The position numbers were made by a program, and so were the translations under genes. From NCBI GenBank assembly GCA_900541505.1, contig UQKK01000053.1:1-19179 (forward strand): a stretch of DNA of 19,179 bases, written 5' to 3'. The notes under the pieces were generated by a model that was not told the origin of the DNA, did not search any database, and saw only the letters and a list, made by a program, of their open reading frames with translations. Positions 1 through 6,801 of the stretch are shown here, piece after piece (position 1 is the stretch's first letter; each line of letters begins with the position of its first letter). Origin of the DNA: an uncultured Ruminococcus sp. (lineage in GTDB: Bacteria; Bacillota; Clostridia; Lachnospirales; Lachnospiraceae).

Positions 1-46
1 TGTGTCTTCCGCTCTTAGCGGCTCTCTCAAGCGACAGCTTGTATAG

Positions 47-73
47 ATTATCACATCCCAATTCAGCTGTCAA
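47..73 (-). promoter_or_regulatory. possible leftward promoter
   Basis: On the minus strand there is a perfect TTGACA (68-73) followed after 15 bp by GATAAT (47-52), which is preceded by TG one base upstream (extended -10 form). An alternative -10, TAATCT (45-50), has 17-bp spacing but a poorer match. Neither version combines ideal spacing with an ideal -10. It would drive a gene left of the window through the two hairpins at 9-41. Confidence 0.35.
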
Positions 74-273
74 CCTCTTTTTTCATTTTCGAAATTTTCT
101 TTATTTTTACAATTTTCAAGGGTATTTTTACATTATTTTATATTTCCAAACGGCAGCGTCAATATATAAAGGATAGCACGCCTCAAACCTTGTACACTAA
201 CAACATCCAAAAACAGGAAAACATCCTCCCCAATATCTCCAGTCCGGATATTCTTTCTCTTCTTTAGAAATAT

Positions 274-302
274 TTGATTTATTCCTAAAATCTTTCTATA
301 AT
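274..302 (+). promoter_or_regulatory. sigma-A type promoter of the GNAT-like gene
   Basis: TTGATT (274-279), 17-bp spacer, perfect TATAAT (297-302). A start about 7 bases downstream would give a leader of roughly 65 nt before the ATG at 375. Confidence 0.7.
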
Positions 303-374
303 GATGAATGTATTCTTTTTAAAGATACTTTTATATATGAACATGTCAGTACACTAGAAACAAAGGAGGATACT

Positions 375-647
375 ATGGACTTTATTCATAACGAAAACCA
401 GATTGCCGTCTATTCCGCCAATAATGAATTGCTCGCAGAGGTGACTTTTCCTTATATAGAAGACGGAGTCGTGGAAATCAATCACACTTTTGTGGACCCG
501 TCTCTTCGGGGACAGGGCGTTGCGGGAAAGCTTATGGCGGAACTCACAGACGAGCTGAAAAGCCGTCACTTAAAGGCAGTTCCTACGTGCTCTTATGCTG
601 TGGGATGGTTTGAAAAGCATCCGGAGTTCCATCATTTAAGAAAATAG
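375..647 (+). CDS. GNAT-family N-acetyltransferase-like protein (small YjdJ/GNAT_2 type)
   Basis: A 90-residue protein, the only plus-strand gene in the window. The acetyl-CoA pyrophosphate-binding signature of the GNAT fold is visible as R45-G-Q-G-V-A-G-K (Q/RxxGxG/A), preceded by the strand/helix pattern EINHTFVDPSLRGQGVA. The C-terminal half carries CSYAVGWFEKHPEF, a stretch typical of the short 'GCN5-related' single-domain group; Cys72 is a possible acyl-accepting residue in these small proteins (inference from the family). The length is about half that of a classical GNAT, which is normal for this subgroup. The start is fixed by a near-perfect ribosome site (AAAGGAGG, six bases before the ATG) and an upstream promoter. 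It stands alone and converges with ppdK, sharing a terminator. The substrate cannot be predicted. Confidence 0.85.
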   Translation: MDFIHNENQIAVYSANNELLAEVTFPYIEDGVVEINHTFVDPSLRGQGVAGKLMAELTDELKSRHLKAVPTCSYAVGWFEKHPEFHHLRK

Positions 648-719
648 AGCTTTCTCATTCTGTAAGATTTCTAAAGATACCGTTTTATCTTGAGGAGTCT
701 CTCTTCTTAACAAAGCCAG

Positions 720-750
720 AAAAATCCCGCCATTATGACGGGATTTTTCT
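720..750. terminator. bidirectional intrinsic terminator between GNAT gene and ppdK
   Basis: A perfect 10-bp stem (720-729 AAAAATCCCG with 739-748 CGGGATTTTT), 9-nt loop, with A5 on the left and T5 on the right, so it reads as hairpin plus U-tract on both strands. On the plus strand more Ts follow (TTTTTCTTTTT). It ends the GNAT transcript about 75 bases after its stop and the ppdK transcript about 40 bases after its stop. Confidence 0.92.
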
Positions 751-790
751 TTTTCCTGTTTATAAATTCCGGAGAGGTTGTCCGGTTTTA

Positions 791-3421
791 TTATGCATTC
801 TTTTTGGCAATCGCTGCCTGCGCCGCCGCAAGTCTTGCAATTGGCACACGGAACGGTGAGCAGGATACATAGTCAAGACCAAGCTTATTGCAGAACTCTA
901 CAGAGCTTGGGTCTCCGCCATGCTCGCCGCAGATACCGATGTGGAGCTTCGGATTAACCGGTTTGCCCAAATCGATAGCCATCTTCATCAGCTTGCCAAC
1001 GCCAACCTGATCCAGTTTTGCGAACGGATCGTTCTCAAAGATTTTAGCGTCATAGTAAGCATCGAGGAACTTACCAGCATCATCACGGGAGAATCCGTAT
1101 GTCATCTGTGTCAGGTCATTTGTACCGAAGCAGAAGAAGTCTGCCTCTGCCGCAATCTCGTCTGCTGTAAGAGCAGCTCTCGGAATCTCAATCATGGTAC
1201 CAACCTCGTATACAAGGTCACTGCCTGCTGCCGCGATTTCAGCGTCTGCTGTCTCAACAACGAATTTCTTCACATATTTCAGCTCTTTGATATCTCCAAC
1301 AAGCGGAATCATAATCTCCGGCTGTACTTTCCAGCCCGGATGAGCCTTCTGTACATTGATAGCCGCGCGGATAACAGCCTTTGTCTGCATCTTTGCGATT
1401 TCCGGATATGTGACTGCAAGACGGCATCCACGGTGACCCATCATCGGGTTGAACTCATGCAGGCTGTCGATGATTGCTTTAATCTGCTCTACAGTCTTGC
1501 CCTGAGCGTCTGCCAGTTTCTTGATATCCTCTTCCTCTGTCGGTACGAACTCATGAAGCGGCGGGTCAAGGAAACGGATAGTAACCGGGTTTCCTTCCAG
1601 AGCCTCATACAGTTTCTCGAAGTCGGACTGCTGCTCGGGAAGAATCTTCTCCAGCGCAGCTTCTCTCTCTTCCTCTGTCTCCGCGCAAATCATCTCACGG
1701 AACGCATCAATTCTGTTGCCTTCAAAGAACATATGCTCTGTACGGCAAAGTCCGATACCCTCTGCGCCGAGTTCGCGTGCTTTCTTCGCATCATCCGGTG
1801 TATCTGCATTTGTACGAACCTTCATAGTTCTGTATTTGTCAGCCCAGCTCATGATGCGTCCGAATTCACCTGCGATTGTGGCATCTACAGTCGGGATGAT
1901 TCCATCGTAAATAGCTCCTGTAGAACCGTCTAAGGAAATCGGGTCTCCCTCATGGAACTCTTTTCCATTCAATGTAAACTTCTTATTTGCCTCGTCCATT
2001 GCGATTTCACCGCATCCGGATACACAGCATGTACCCATTCCACGCGCAACAACCGCTGCGTGAGATGTCATACCGCCGCGAACTGTCAGGATACCCTGAG
2101 CAGATTTCATACCTGTGATATCTTCCGGTGAAGTCTCCAGACGTACCAGAACGACCTTCTCACCTCTTGCAGCCCACTCTACCGCATCGTCCGCTGTGAA
2201 GACAATCTTACCGCATGCAGCTCCAGGTGAAGCGCCGAGTGCTTTCGCCATCGGTGTAGCCGCTTTCAGAGCAGCCGCATCGAACTGCGGGTGAAGCAGG
2301 GAATCCAGGTTTCTCGGGTCAATCATAGCAACAGCCTCTTCCTCTGTTCTCATGCCCTCGTCAACCAGGTCGCAGGCAATCTTCAGAGCGGCTTTCGCTG
2401 TTCTCTTACCATTACGTGTCTGCAGCATGTACAGTTTACCGTGCTCTACTGTAAACTCCATATCCTGCATATCTCTGTAGTGTGTCTCCAGAGTCTTGCA
2501 TACACTCTTGAACTGTGAGAATGCCTCCGGGAATTTCTCTTCCATCTCGGAAATGTGCATAGGAGTGCGGACACCTGCAACAACGTCCTCGCCCTGCGCA
2601 TTTGTCAGGAACTCTCCAAAGAGTCCGTTCTCTCCTGTAGCCGGGTCACGTGTGAACGCAACACCTGTACCACAGTCATCACCCATATTACCGAATGCCA
2701 TCATCTGTACGTTGACAGCAGTTCCCCATGAATACGGGATATCGTTATCACGGCGGTATACGTTCGCTCTCGGATTATCCCAGGAGCGGAATACTGCCTT
2801 GACAGCTCCCATAAGCTGCTCTTTCGCATCTGACGGGAAGTCTGCACCGATTTTTTCTTTATATTCTGCCTTGAACTGTCCAGCCAGTGTTTTCAAATCG
2901 TCTGCTGTCAGTTCAACGTCCTGTGTAACACCTTTCTTCTCTTTCATCTCGTCGATGAGCTCTTCGAAGTATTTCTTTCCTACTTCCATAACAACATCAG
3001 AGTACATCTGGATGAATCTTCTGTAGCAGTCCCAAGCCCAACGCGGATTGCCGGAAGCTTCTGCCAAAGTCTCCACAACTTCTTCGTTGAGTCCCAGGTT
3101 GAGGATGGTGTCCATCATACCAGGCATGGAAGCTCTCGCACCGGAACGAACAGATACAAGAAGCGGATTCGTCTTGTCTCCGAATTTCTTTCCTGTGATT
3201 CCTTCCAATTTCTGGATAGCGTCCATAATCTGTGCCATAATCTCGTCGTTAATCTTTCTGCCATCCTCATAGTACTGTGTACAAGCCTCGGTCGTAACTG
3301 TGAATCCCTGTGGTACCGGGAGTCCTAAGTTTGTCATCTCTGCGAGGTTTGCGCCTTTTCCACCAAGAAGGTTCCTCATTGTAGCGTCGCCTTCTGTGAA
3401 CATATAAACCCATTTTGCCAT
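791..3421 (-). CDS. ppdK: pyruvate, phosphate dikinase
   Basis: Cytosolic enzyme interconverting pyruvate + ATP + Pi with PEP + AMP + PPi; in fermentative clostridia it often serves glycolysis with PPi or PEP supply. The 876-residue protein matches the usual family length. The order of parts is an N-terminal ATP-grasp domain (SVRSGARASMPGMMDT around 90-106), the swivelling phosphohistidine domain (GGMTSHAAVVARGMG with the carrier His454), and the C-terminal PEP/pyruvate TIM barrel (MMGHRGCRL; GTNDLTQMTYGFSRDD; ICGEHGGDP with the acid/base Cys830). The numbering agrees to one residue with the well-studied C. symbiosum enzyme (His455, Cys831). The start chosen is the ATG before AKWVYMF, nine bases after a TAGGAGGT ribosome site; an in-frame ATG 18 codons upstream would add residues not seen in the family. 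It has its own promoter and terminator, so it is monocistronic. Confidence 0.98.
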   Translation of the reverse strand: MAKWVYMFTEGDATMRNLLGGKGANLAEMTNLGLPVPQGFTVTTEACTQYYEDGRKINDEIMAQIMDAIQKLEGITGKKFGDKTNPLLVSVRSGARASMPGMMDTILNLGLNEEVVETLAEASGNPRWAWDCYRRFIQMYSDVVMEVGKKYFEELIDEMKEKKGVTQDVELTADDLKTLAGQFKAEYKEKIGADFPSDAKEQLMGAVKAVFRSWDNPRANVYRRDNDIPYSWGTAVNVQMMAFGNMGDDCGTGVAFTRDPATGENGLFGEFLTNAQGEDVVAGVRTPMHISEMEEKFPEAFSQFKSVCKTLETHYRDMQDMEFTVEHGKLYMLQTRNGKRTAKAALKIACDLVDEGMRTEEEAVAMIDPRNLDSLLHPQFDAAALKAATPMAKALGASPGAACGKIVFTADDAVEWAARGEKVVLVRLETSPEDITGMKSAQGILTVRGGMTSHAAVVARGMGTCCVSGCGEIAMDEANKKFTLNGKEFHEGDPISLDGSTGAIYDGIIPTVDATIAGEFGRIMSWADKYRTMKVRTNADTPDDAKKARELGAEGIGLCRTEHMFFEGNRIDAFREMICAETEEEREAALEKILPEQQSDFEKLYEALEGNPVTIRFLDPPLHEFVPTEEEDIKKLADAQGKTVEQIKAIIDSLHEFNPMMGHRGCRLAVTYPEIAKMQTKAVIRAAINVQKAHPGWKVQPEIMIPLVGDIKELKYVKKFVVETADAEIAAAGSDLVYEVGTMIEIPRAALTADEIAAEADFFCFGTNDLTQMTYGFSRDDAGKFLDAYYDAKIFENDPFAKLDQVGVGKLMKMAIDLGKPVNPKLHIGICGEHGGDPSSVEFCNKLGLDYVSCSPFRVPIARLAAAQAAIAKKNA

Positions 3422-3480
3422 GTTCCAATGACCTCCTAAATAAAATTTTAGAAATAAAATTGCATTAAGCCGCATATAAT

Positions 3481-3509
3481 ATTCTAATTGTTTTACATAC
3501 TCCCGTCAA
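3481..3509 (-). promoter_or_regulatory. promoter of ppdK
   Basis: Minus-strand TTGACG (3504-3509), 17-bp spacer, TAGAAT (3481-3486): each box is one base off consensus. The predicted start gives a 5' leader of about 55 nt ending in the strong ribosome site at 3431-3437. Confidence 0.8.
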
Positions 3510-3546
3510 GCGTTTTATCTGCAAATATGCACAATCTTTACCCGCT

Positions 3547-3646
3547 TGTTGCTATTCACAGCCGACTCCAAATTATCAGCGGAGGTGTCGTGCTTGCACG
3601 TAAACCGCTTATGCCGATTTGGAGGCAAGACTGTGAAGCAGCAACA
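3547..3646. repeat. ~100-bp imperfect fold-back element
   Basis: The two ends of this stretch are inverted copies of each other. Pairing runs 3547-3553 with 3640-3646 (7 bp), 3555-3561 with 3631-3637 (7 bp), 3566-3573 with 3617-3624 (8 bp, CTCCAAAT with ATTTGGAG on opposite arms), then GCGG/CCGC, and a small inner hairpin CGTGC-TT-GCACG (3589-3600). Small asymmetric internal loops separate the helices, as in a folded RNA or a MITE-like hairpin element. It lies between the lipoprotein terminator and the ppdK promoter, outside both inferred transcripts. No known RNA family is recognised and no adjoining T-tract is visible on either strand. Confidence 0.6.
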
Positions 3647-3655
3647 CCTGTTTTG

Positions 3656-3683
3656 CAAAAGAAAAGACGGTCATTCGACCGTC
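3656..3683 (-). terminator. intrinsic terminator overlapping the lipoprotein stop codon
   Basis: On the minus strand a perfect 7-bp stem GACGGTC/GACCGTC (3677-3683 with 3666-3672), tetraloop 3673-3676, followed by TTTTCTTTTG. The TGA stop of the upstream lipoprotein gene (3671-3673) lies within the loop and the second stem arm, so the last codons form the first arm. Confidence 0.9.
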
Positions 3684-4126
3684 CATCCCGCACTCTCCAG
3701 ATTATCGATTGTCGCCTCCAGAGAGAGTTGTGTAGTATCCTCGTTATCAACCGGCAGAAGTCCCTGCTCCATAGCCGCTTTCAATGTATCTTCATCTGTA
3801 GGAATCACAATCTTTTCTACCATCTGCCCTTCTGATTCCTGACAGCTATACTCAATCCCCTCCATATCCCCATACAATTCTTCTGCTGTTGCCACGTTTT
3901 CATTAATCACGGCAATCTGTTCTTCTGTGTAAGCTGACAAATCAATTACTGATTCCTGGGTAATCTTTGTCACGACATCGCCTTTTGCATCAAATGTCAT
4001 GGTTACCACAGCACCGTTCTGTTCCATCGTAGCAGTTGCGGCACCCTGAATCTCTTCCTCTGCGCCGCATGCGGTTGCCCCCAATATAAATACACACCCC
4101 AAAAGTACACACAATTGCTTTTTCAT
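3671..4126 (-). CDS. small secreted lipoprotein, DUF1307 (YehR-like) family
   Basis: A 151-residue protein with a lipoprotein signal peptide: Lys2-Lys3, a hydrophobic core (LCVLLGCVFILGA) and a likely lipidated Cys20 in ATAC followed by an acidic stretch. An earlier Cys11 in LLGC also fits a lipobox but leaves too short a signal. The mature part is acidic and begins with a beta-rich TATMEQNGAVVTMTFDAKGD pattern and ends with LEATIDNLESAGW, as in DUF1307/YehR lipoproteins, whose function is unknown. A purine-rich ribosome site (AAAGGGGA) lies about 9 bases before the ATG. It has its own promoter upstream and a strong terminator on its stop codon, so it is transcribed alone. The protein should be anchored on the outer face of the membrane. 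Confidence 0.8.
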   Translation of the reverse strand: MKKQLCVLLGCVFILGATACGAEEEIQGAATATMEQNGAVVTMTFDAKGDVVTKITQESVIDLSAYTEEQIAVINENVATAEELYGDMEGIEYSCQESEGQMVEKIVIPTDEDTLKAAMEQGLLPVDNEDTTQLSLEATIDNLESAGWTVE

Positions 4127-4161
4127 CCCAATTTCCCCTTTCTGCGATTTAAGTTAAATTT

Positions 4162-4190
4162 ATTATAACACGCAGCATAATGCGGAACAA
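4162..4190 (-). promoter_or_regulatory. promoter of the DUF1307 lipoprotein gene
   Basis: Minus-strand TTGTTC (4185-4190), 17-bp spacer, perfect TATAAT (4162-4167). The -35 box touches the tandem 17-bp repeat at 4191. Confidence 0.65.
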
Positions 4191-4224
4191 TTGAATTTAT
4201 AGAAATATTGAATTTATAGAAATA
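4191..4224. repeat. perfect tandem duplication of a 17-bp unit
   Basis: TTGAATTTATAGAAATA occurs twice with no spacer (4191-4207 and 4208-4224). The right copy contains the stop codon and final Leu and Phe codons of the TSUP permease; the left copy is non-coding and abuts the -35 box of the lipoprotein promoter. Identity of the copies suggests a recent slippage duplication. Confidence 0.95.
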
Positions 4225-5062
4225 TCTTTACCAGCGAGATTCCCACCGCCGCCACTGCTACAATCAATTTCAGCGTGTACTGTGAGATTTTCTCTGCATT
4301 TTTGCTTCCCACAATGGCACCCGCCGCCTCTGTTGCCACTATAAAGGGAAGCAGAAAGAAAATTTCCCGGTTCCCCGCTTCGTGGAGCAGATACCCCGCA
4401 GCCGCCGGAACCACGATGAAAATAGAATTAAACAGGGACATCCCCACCGCCACGCGCGCCTCAAATCCCAGAAGGGTCAAAACCGGCATGACCAGAATCG
4501 GGCCGCCTGCCCCGGAAGCCGCGCACACCACCGATGTCACCACGCCGAGCAAAAACCAGAGTATCGGTGAAAGTTCTGCTTTCTTACTATCTGCACCGAA
4601 AGCCGCCCCGCCTGCGCCGTACATGGTCTTTGCCCCAAACCCTTTCCTTTTTCTTTCCTCTCCGGCACTGCACGCATTTTCCGCCCGCCGTTCTTTCCGA
4701 AGCCGCAGCAGAATAGAGATACCGGATACAAGAACGACAAGATACAGTATCAGCTGCATCGCGCGTTCCGGAATCAGGACATTCACCCACACGCCTCCGA
4801 CAGCACCCAGAAGGCTGCCCGCAGACATCACCGCCACCGGTCGGATTTCCAGGTTTCCGCTCTTATGATATCCGTAAGCGCCCAGTACGCTGGACACCAC
4901 GAAAGCAGAGAAGCTCAGCGCCAGAGATTCCGATGCCGGCATACCCAGAAACCCGGTATAGAAAATGGGGAGCAAAAACCCTGCGATTCCGGTCATTCCC
5001 ACACAGGTGCCAATCGCCAGATTCACAAGCGCAATCAGCGCTACCATCAGTCCGTCCATCAT
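4214..5062 (-). CDS. TSUP-family (TauE/SafE) membrane permease
   Basis: A 282-residue integral membrane protein built from two similar halves, as in TSUP permeases, which move sulfite, sulfonates or other small organic anions. The first half has the family-type glycine-rich start (NLAIGTCVGMTGIAGFLLPIFY) and the second half repeats it (VTSVVCAASGAGGPILVMPVL). Hydrophobic segments alternate throughout. Between the halves lies a charged, glycine-rich loop of about 45 residues (RLRKERRAENACSAGEERKR...), longer than needed for a simple linker. The start is one of two adjacent Met codons after a GGAGAGGGAAGAA purine tract. No separate promoter is evident in the 97-bp purine-rich spacer to the aminopeptidase gene, so co-transcription is likely. 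Direction and substrate of transport cannot be read from the sequence. Confidence 0.88.
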   Translation of the reverse strand: MMDGLMVALIALVNLAIGTCVGMTGIAGFLLPIFYTGFLGMPASESLALSFSAFVVSSVLGAYGYHKSGNLEIRPVAVMSAGSLLGAVGGVWVNVLIPERAMQLILYLVVLVSGISILLRLRKERRAENACSAGEERKRKGFGAKTMYGAGGAAFGADSKKAELSPILWFLLGVVTSVVCAASGAGGPILVMPVLTLLGFEARVAVGMSLFNSIFIVVPAAAGYLLHEAGNREIFFLLPFIVATEAAGAIVGSKNAEKISQYTLKLIVAVAAVGISLVKIFL

Positions 5063-5159
5063 TTCTTCCCTCTCCCCCTCTTACTTTTCCTTTGTTCTTA
5101 CTTCTCTTTATTTCTTATTCTTTGATTTTTACTTCTTTATCTGGATGTTTCTGTTCCTT

Positions 5160-6554
5160 TTACATTTTCAGAAAGGCGCGGTATCCTTTTACTGCCTCGT
5201 AGACATCCGCCTTGCTGGTCACCTCGTAAGGAGCGTGCATATTCAGCACCGCCACACCGCTGTCGATGACTTCCATGCCGTAGTTTGCCATGATATAAGC
5301 GATGGTTCCGCCGCCGCCCAAATCCACTCTCCCCAGCTCGGAGAACTGATACGCCACGTTTGCCTCGTCCATCACACGGCGCAAATCTGCCAGATACTCC
5401 GCATTGGCATCATTGGAGCCGGATTTTCCCCTGCTCCCGGTGAACTTATTAAAGGTAAGACCGTTGGCGAAAAACGCGGAACTTCTCTTCTCAAACGCCT
5501 CCGCGAACATGGGGTCATATGCCGCGCTCACATCAGAGGAGAGCATCCTGGAATTTGCGAGAGCGCGGCGCACCTTCAGCTCCGATTCGCCCTCTGTCAG
5601 CGCGACAAGCTCCGCCACTGTGTTTTCAAAGAAACGGGAGTGCATTCCTGTTGCGCCCACACTGCCAATCTCCTCTTTATCTACCAGCAGACAGCACCCG
5701 GTACGTTCGGATTCTTCCACATCGAGCATGGCAAACAGGGAGGTAAATGCACACACTCTGTCGTCCTGTCCGTAGGAGAGCACCATGCTCTTATCCAGTC
5801 CGCAGTCCCTCGCCTTTCCTGCCGGCACGATTTCCAGCTCTGCGGAATAAAAATCTTCTTCCTCCATGCCGTATTTTTCTTTCAAGAGCCGCAGGATGTT
5901 TTTCTTCACCGCATCTTTTTCTTCCTTTTTCAAATCATCCGCCTTCTCTATAGGGCAGTTGCCAATGAGCAGGTCCAGCTTCTCTCCCTCGATAACTTTT
6001 GACGCTTTCTTCTCCATCTGCTCCTGTGCCAGGTGAATCAGCAGGTCGGTAATGACAAATACAGGGTCTTGCTGTTCCTCTCCGATTGTCACTTTGACAA
6101 CACTTCCGTCCTTTTTTACGACCACGCCGTGAAGTGCGAGTGGCTGTGCCACCCACTGGTATTTCTTGATTCCCCCGTAGTAATGGGTATCTAAGTAGGC
6201 AAGTCCTTCATTTTCATAAAGAGGGTTCTGCTTTACGTCAATCCTCGGAGAATCGATGTGCGCTCCAAGGATATTCATGCCCTCGGACAGCGGCTTCTCC
6301 CCCATACGGAAAAGAGCAATCATCTTGGACATGCATACCGCATACACTTTATCGCCTGCTTTCAAGCCTTTTTCCTGGGCAAGCACTGTCTTGATATCCT
6401 GATATCCCGCCTTCTTCGCCATCTCAACCGCCAGTTCCACACATTCTCTCTCGGTTTTGCCTCTGTCCAGACATTCCTTATACTTTTCATTGATATCCTG
6501 TAATTCTGCAAGCTCCGCTTTTCCGTAAGTGGTCCAAATATTTTTCGCTTCCAT
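5160..6554 (-). CDS. M18-family aminopeptidase (aspartyl-aminopeptidase type)
   Basis: Cytosolic co-catalytic zinc aminopeptidase that trims N-terminal residues, often acidic ones, from peptides. The 464 residues match the bacterial M18 family. Metal ligands and catalytic residues are visible in order: AHIDSPR (His99), GQDDRV (Asp264 or Asp265), DKEEIGS (Glu294 and Glu295), the SSDVSAAYDP block (Asp341), and HAPYE near the end (His440). The C-terminal GRVDLGGGGTIA segment is also typical. The ATG follows a clear GGAGGAA ribosome site by about seven bases, and a good promoter lies just upstream. A TSUP permease follows 97 bp downstream with no terminator between. It is probably a housekeeping peptide-recycling enzyme. 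Confidence 0.95.
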   Translation of the reverse strand: MEAKNIWTTYGKAELAELQDINEKYKECLDRGKTERECVELAVEMAKKAGYQDIKTVLAQEKGLKAGDKVYAVCMSKMIALFRMGEKPLSEGMNILGAHIDSPRIDVKQNPLYENEGLAYLDTHYYGGIKKYQWVAQPLALHGVVVKKDGSVVKVTIGEEQQDPVFVITDLLIHLAQEQMEKKASKVIEGEKLDLLIGNCPIEKADDLKKEEKDAVKKNILRLLKEKYGMEEEDFYSAELEIVPAGKARDCGLDKSMVLSYGQDDRVCAFTSLFAMLDVEESERTGCCLLVDKEEIGSVGATGMHSRFFENTVAELVALTEGESELKVRRALANSRMLSSDVSAAYDPMFAEAFEKRSSAFFANGLTFNKFTGSRGKSGSNDANAEYLADLRRVMDEANVAYQFSELGRVDLGGGGTIAYIMANYGMEVIDSGVAVLNMHAPYEVTSKADVYEAVKGYRAFLKM

Positions 6555-6598
6555 CTGATTCTTCCTCCGTTCTACTACAATATATTTATGGTTAATCT

Positions 6599-6627
6599 AT
6601 TTTAAAATCATGTTCCCCTCAAATCAA
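6599..6627 (-). promoter_or_regulatory. promoter of the M18 aminopeptidase gene
   Basis: Minus-strand TTGATT (6622-6627), 17-bp spacer, TAAAAT (6599-6604), giving a leader of about 38 nt. The -35 box lies at the edge of the degenerate repeat tract that begins near 6629. Confidence 0.6.
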
Positions 6628-6628
6628 A

Positions 6629-6741
6629 AATCCTATTCCTTAACCGCCTTACCCTTCGAAGCCAAAATCCGATTCCCGGATACCCTCTCCCCTCAGAGCT
6701 TCAAATCCGATTTCCGAACGGCTTTTTCTTTCGGAGAACGA
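6629..6741. repeat. degenerate tandem repeat, three units of 37-38 bp
   Basis: Units begin at 6629, 6666 and 6704, each opening with AATCCGATTYCC or a close variant (first unit AATCCTATTCC). Inside each unit a CTT/CCC-rich stretch is followed by TTCGAAG, CTCAGAG or TTCGGAG at the corresponding place. Unit lengths of 37, 38 and 38 bp are regular although the sequence has drifted. The tract fills most of the 247-bp gap between glyS and the aminopeptidase gene. I see no gene in it. Confidence 0.5.
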
Positions 6742-6773
6742 GGGGGAATATCCTGCGTCAGAATATTCCCCCT
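6741..6773 (-). terminator. probable glyS terminator hairpin
   Basis: A perfect 11-bp inverted repeat (6741-6751 AGGGGGAATAT with 6763-6773 ATATTCCCCCT), 11-nt loop, starting 28 bases past the glyS stop. On the minus strand the tail is TCGTTCTCC, only partly T-rich, so it is a weaker terminator than the stem suggests and may instead protect the mRNA 3' end. T-rich sequence lies on the plus-strand side, where no gene enters. Confidence 0.5.
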
Positions 6774-6801
6774 TACTGCTTTTTCTTTTCCTATTCCGGT
6801 T

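Larger units (their letters stand above)
1..374. other. AT-rich intergenic region at the left edge
   Basis: No open reading frame with a credible start and ribosome site is visible on either strand. The first ~41 bases can form two small hairpins in a row (stems 9-13/17-21, CCGCT with AGCGG; and 28-32/37-41, CAAGC with GCTTG). They lie just downstream of a possible leftward promoter, so they may be the structured leader of a gene outside the window. The middle (about 75-270) is T- and A-rich without a recognised element. The right part carries the promoter of the GNAT-like gene. Confidence 0.6.

Noticed and set aside
188..200. TTGTACACT near the left end resembling part of the glyS leader arm
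   Set aside because: Only nine bases match and no inverted partner lies nearby; likely coincidence around the TGTACA palindrome.
920..1933. A 337-codon plus-strand frame opposite ppdK
   Set aside because: It is the complement of a well-conserved ppdK region, has no ribosome site, and its Cys/Leu/His-rich translation is typical of an antisense shadow.
3488..3842. Overlapping plus-strand frames across the fold-back element and lipoprotein gene
   Set aside because: They read through a terminator and an antisense gene region, without start signals.
4965..6002. A 345-codon plus-strand frame opposite the M18 aminopeptidase
   Set aside because: Antisense shadow of a recognised gene; it crosses a gene boundary and shows no family motifs.
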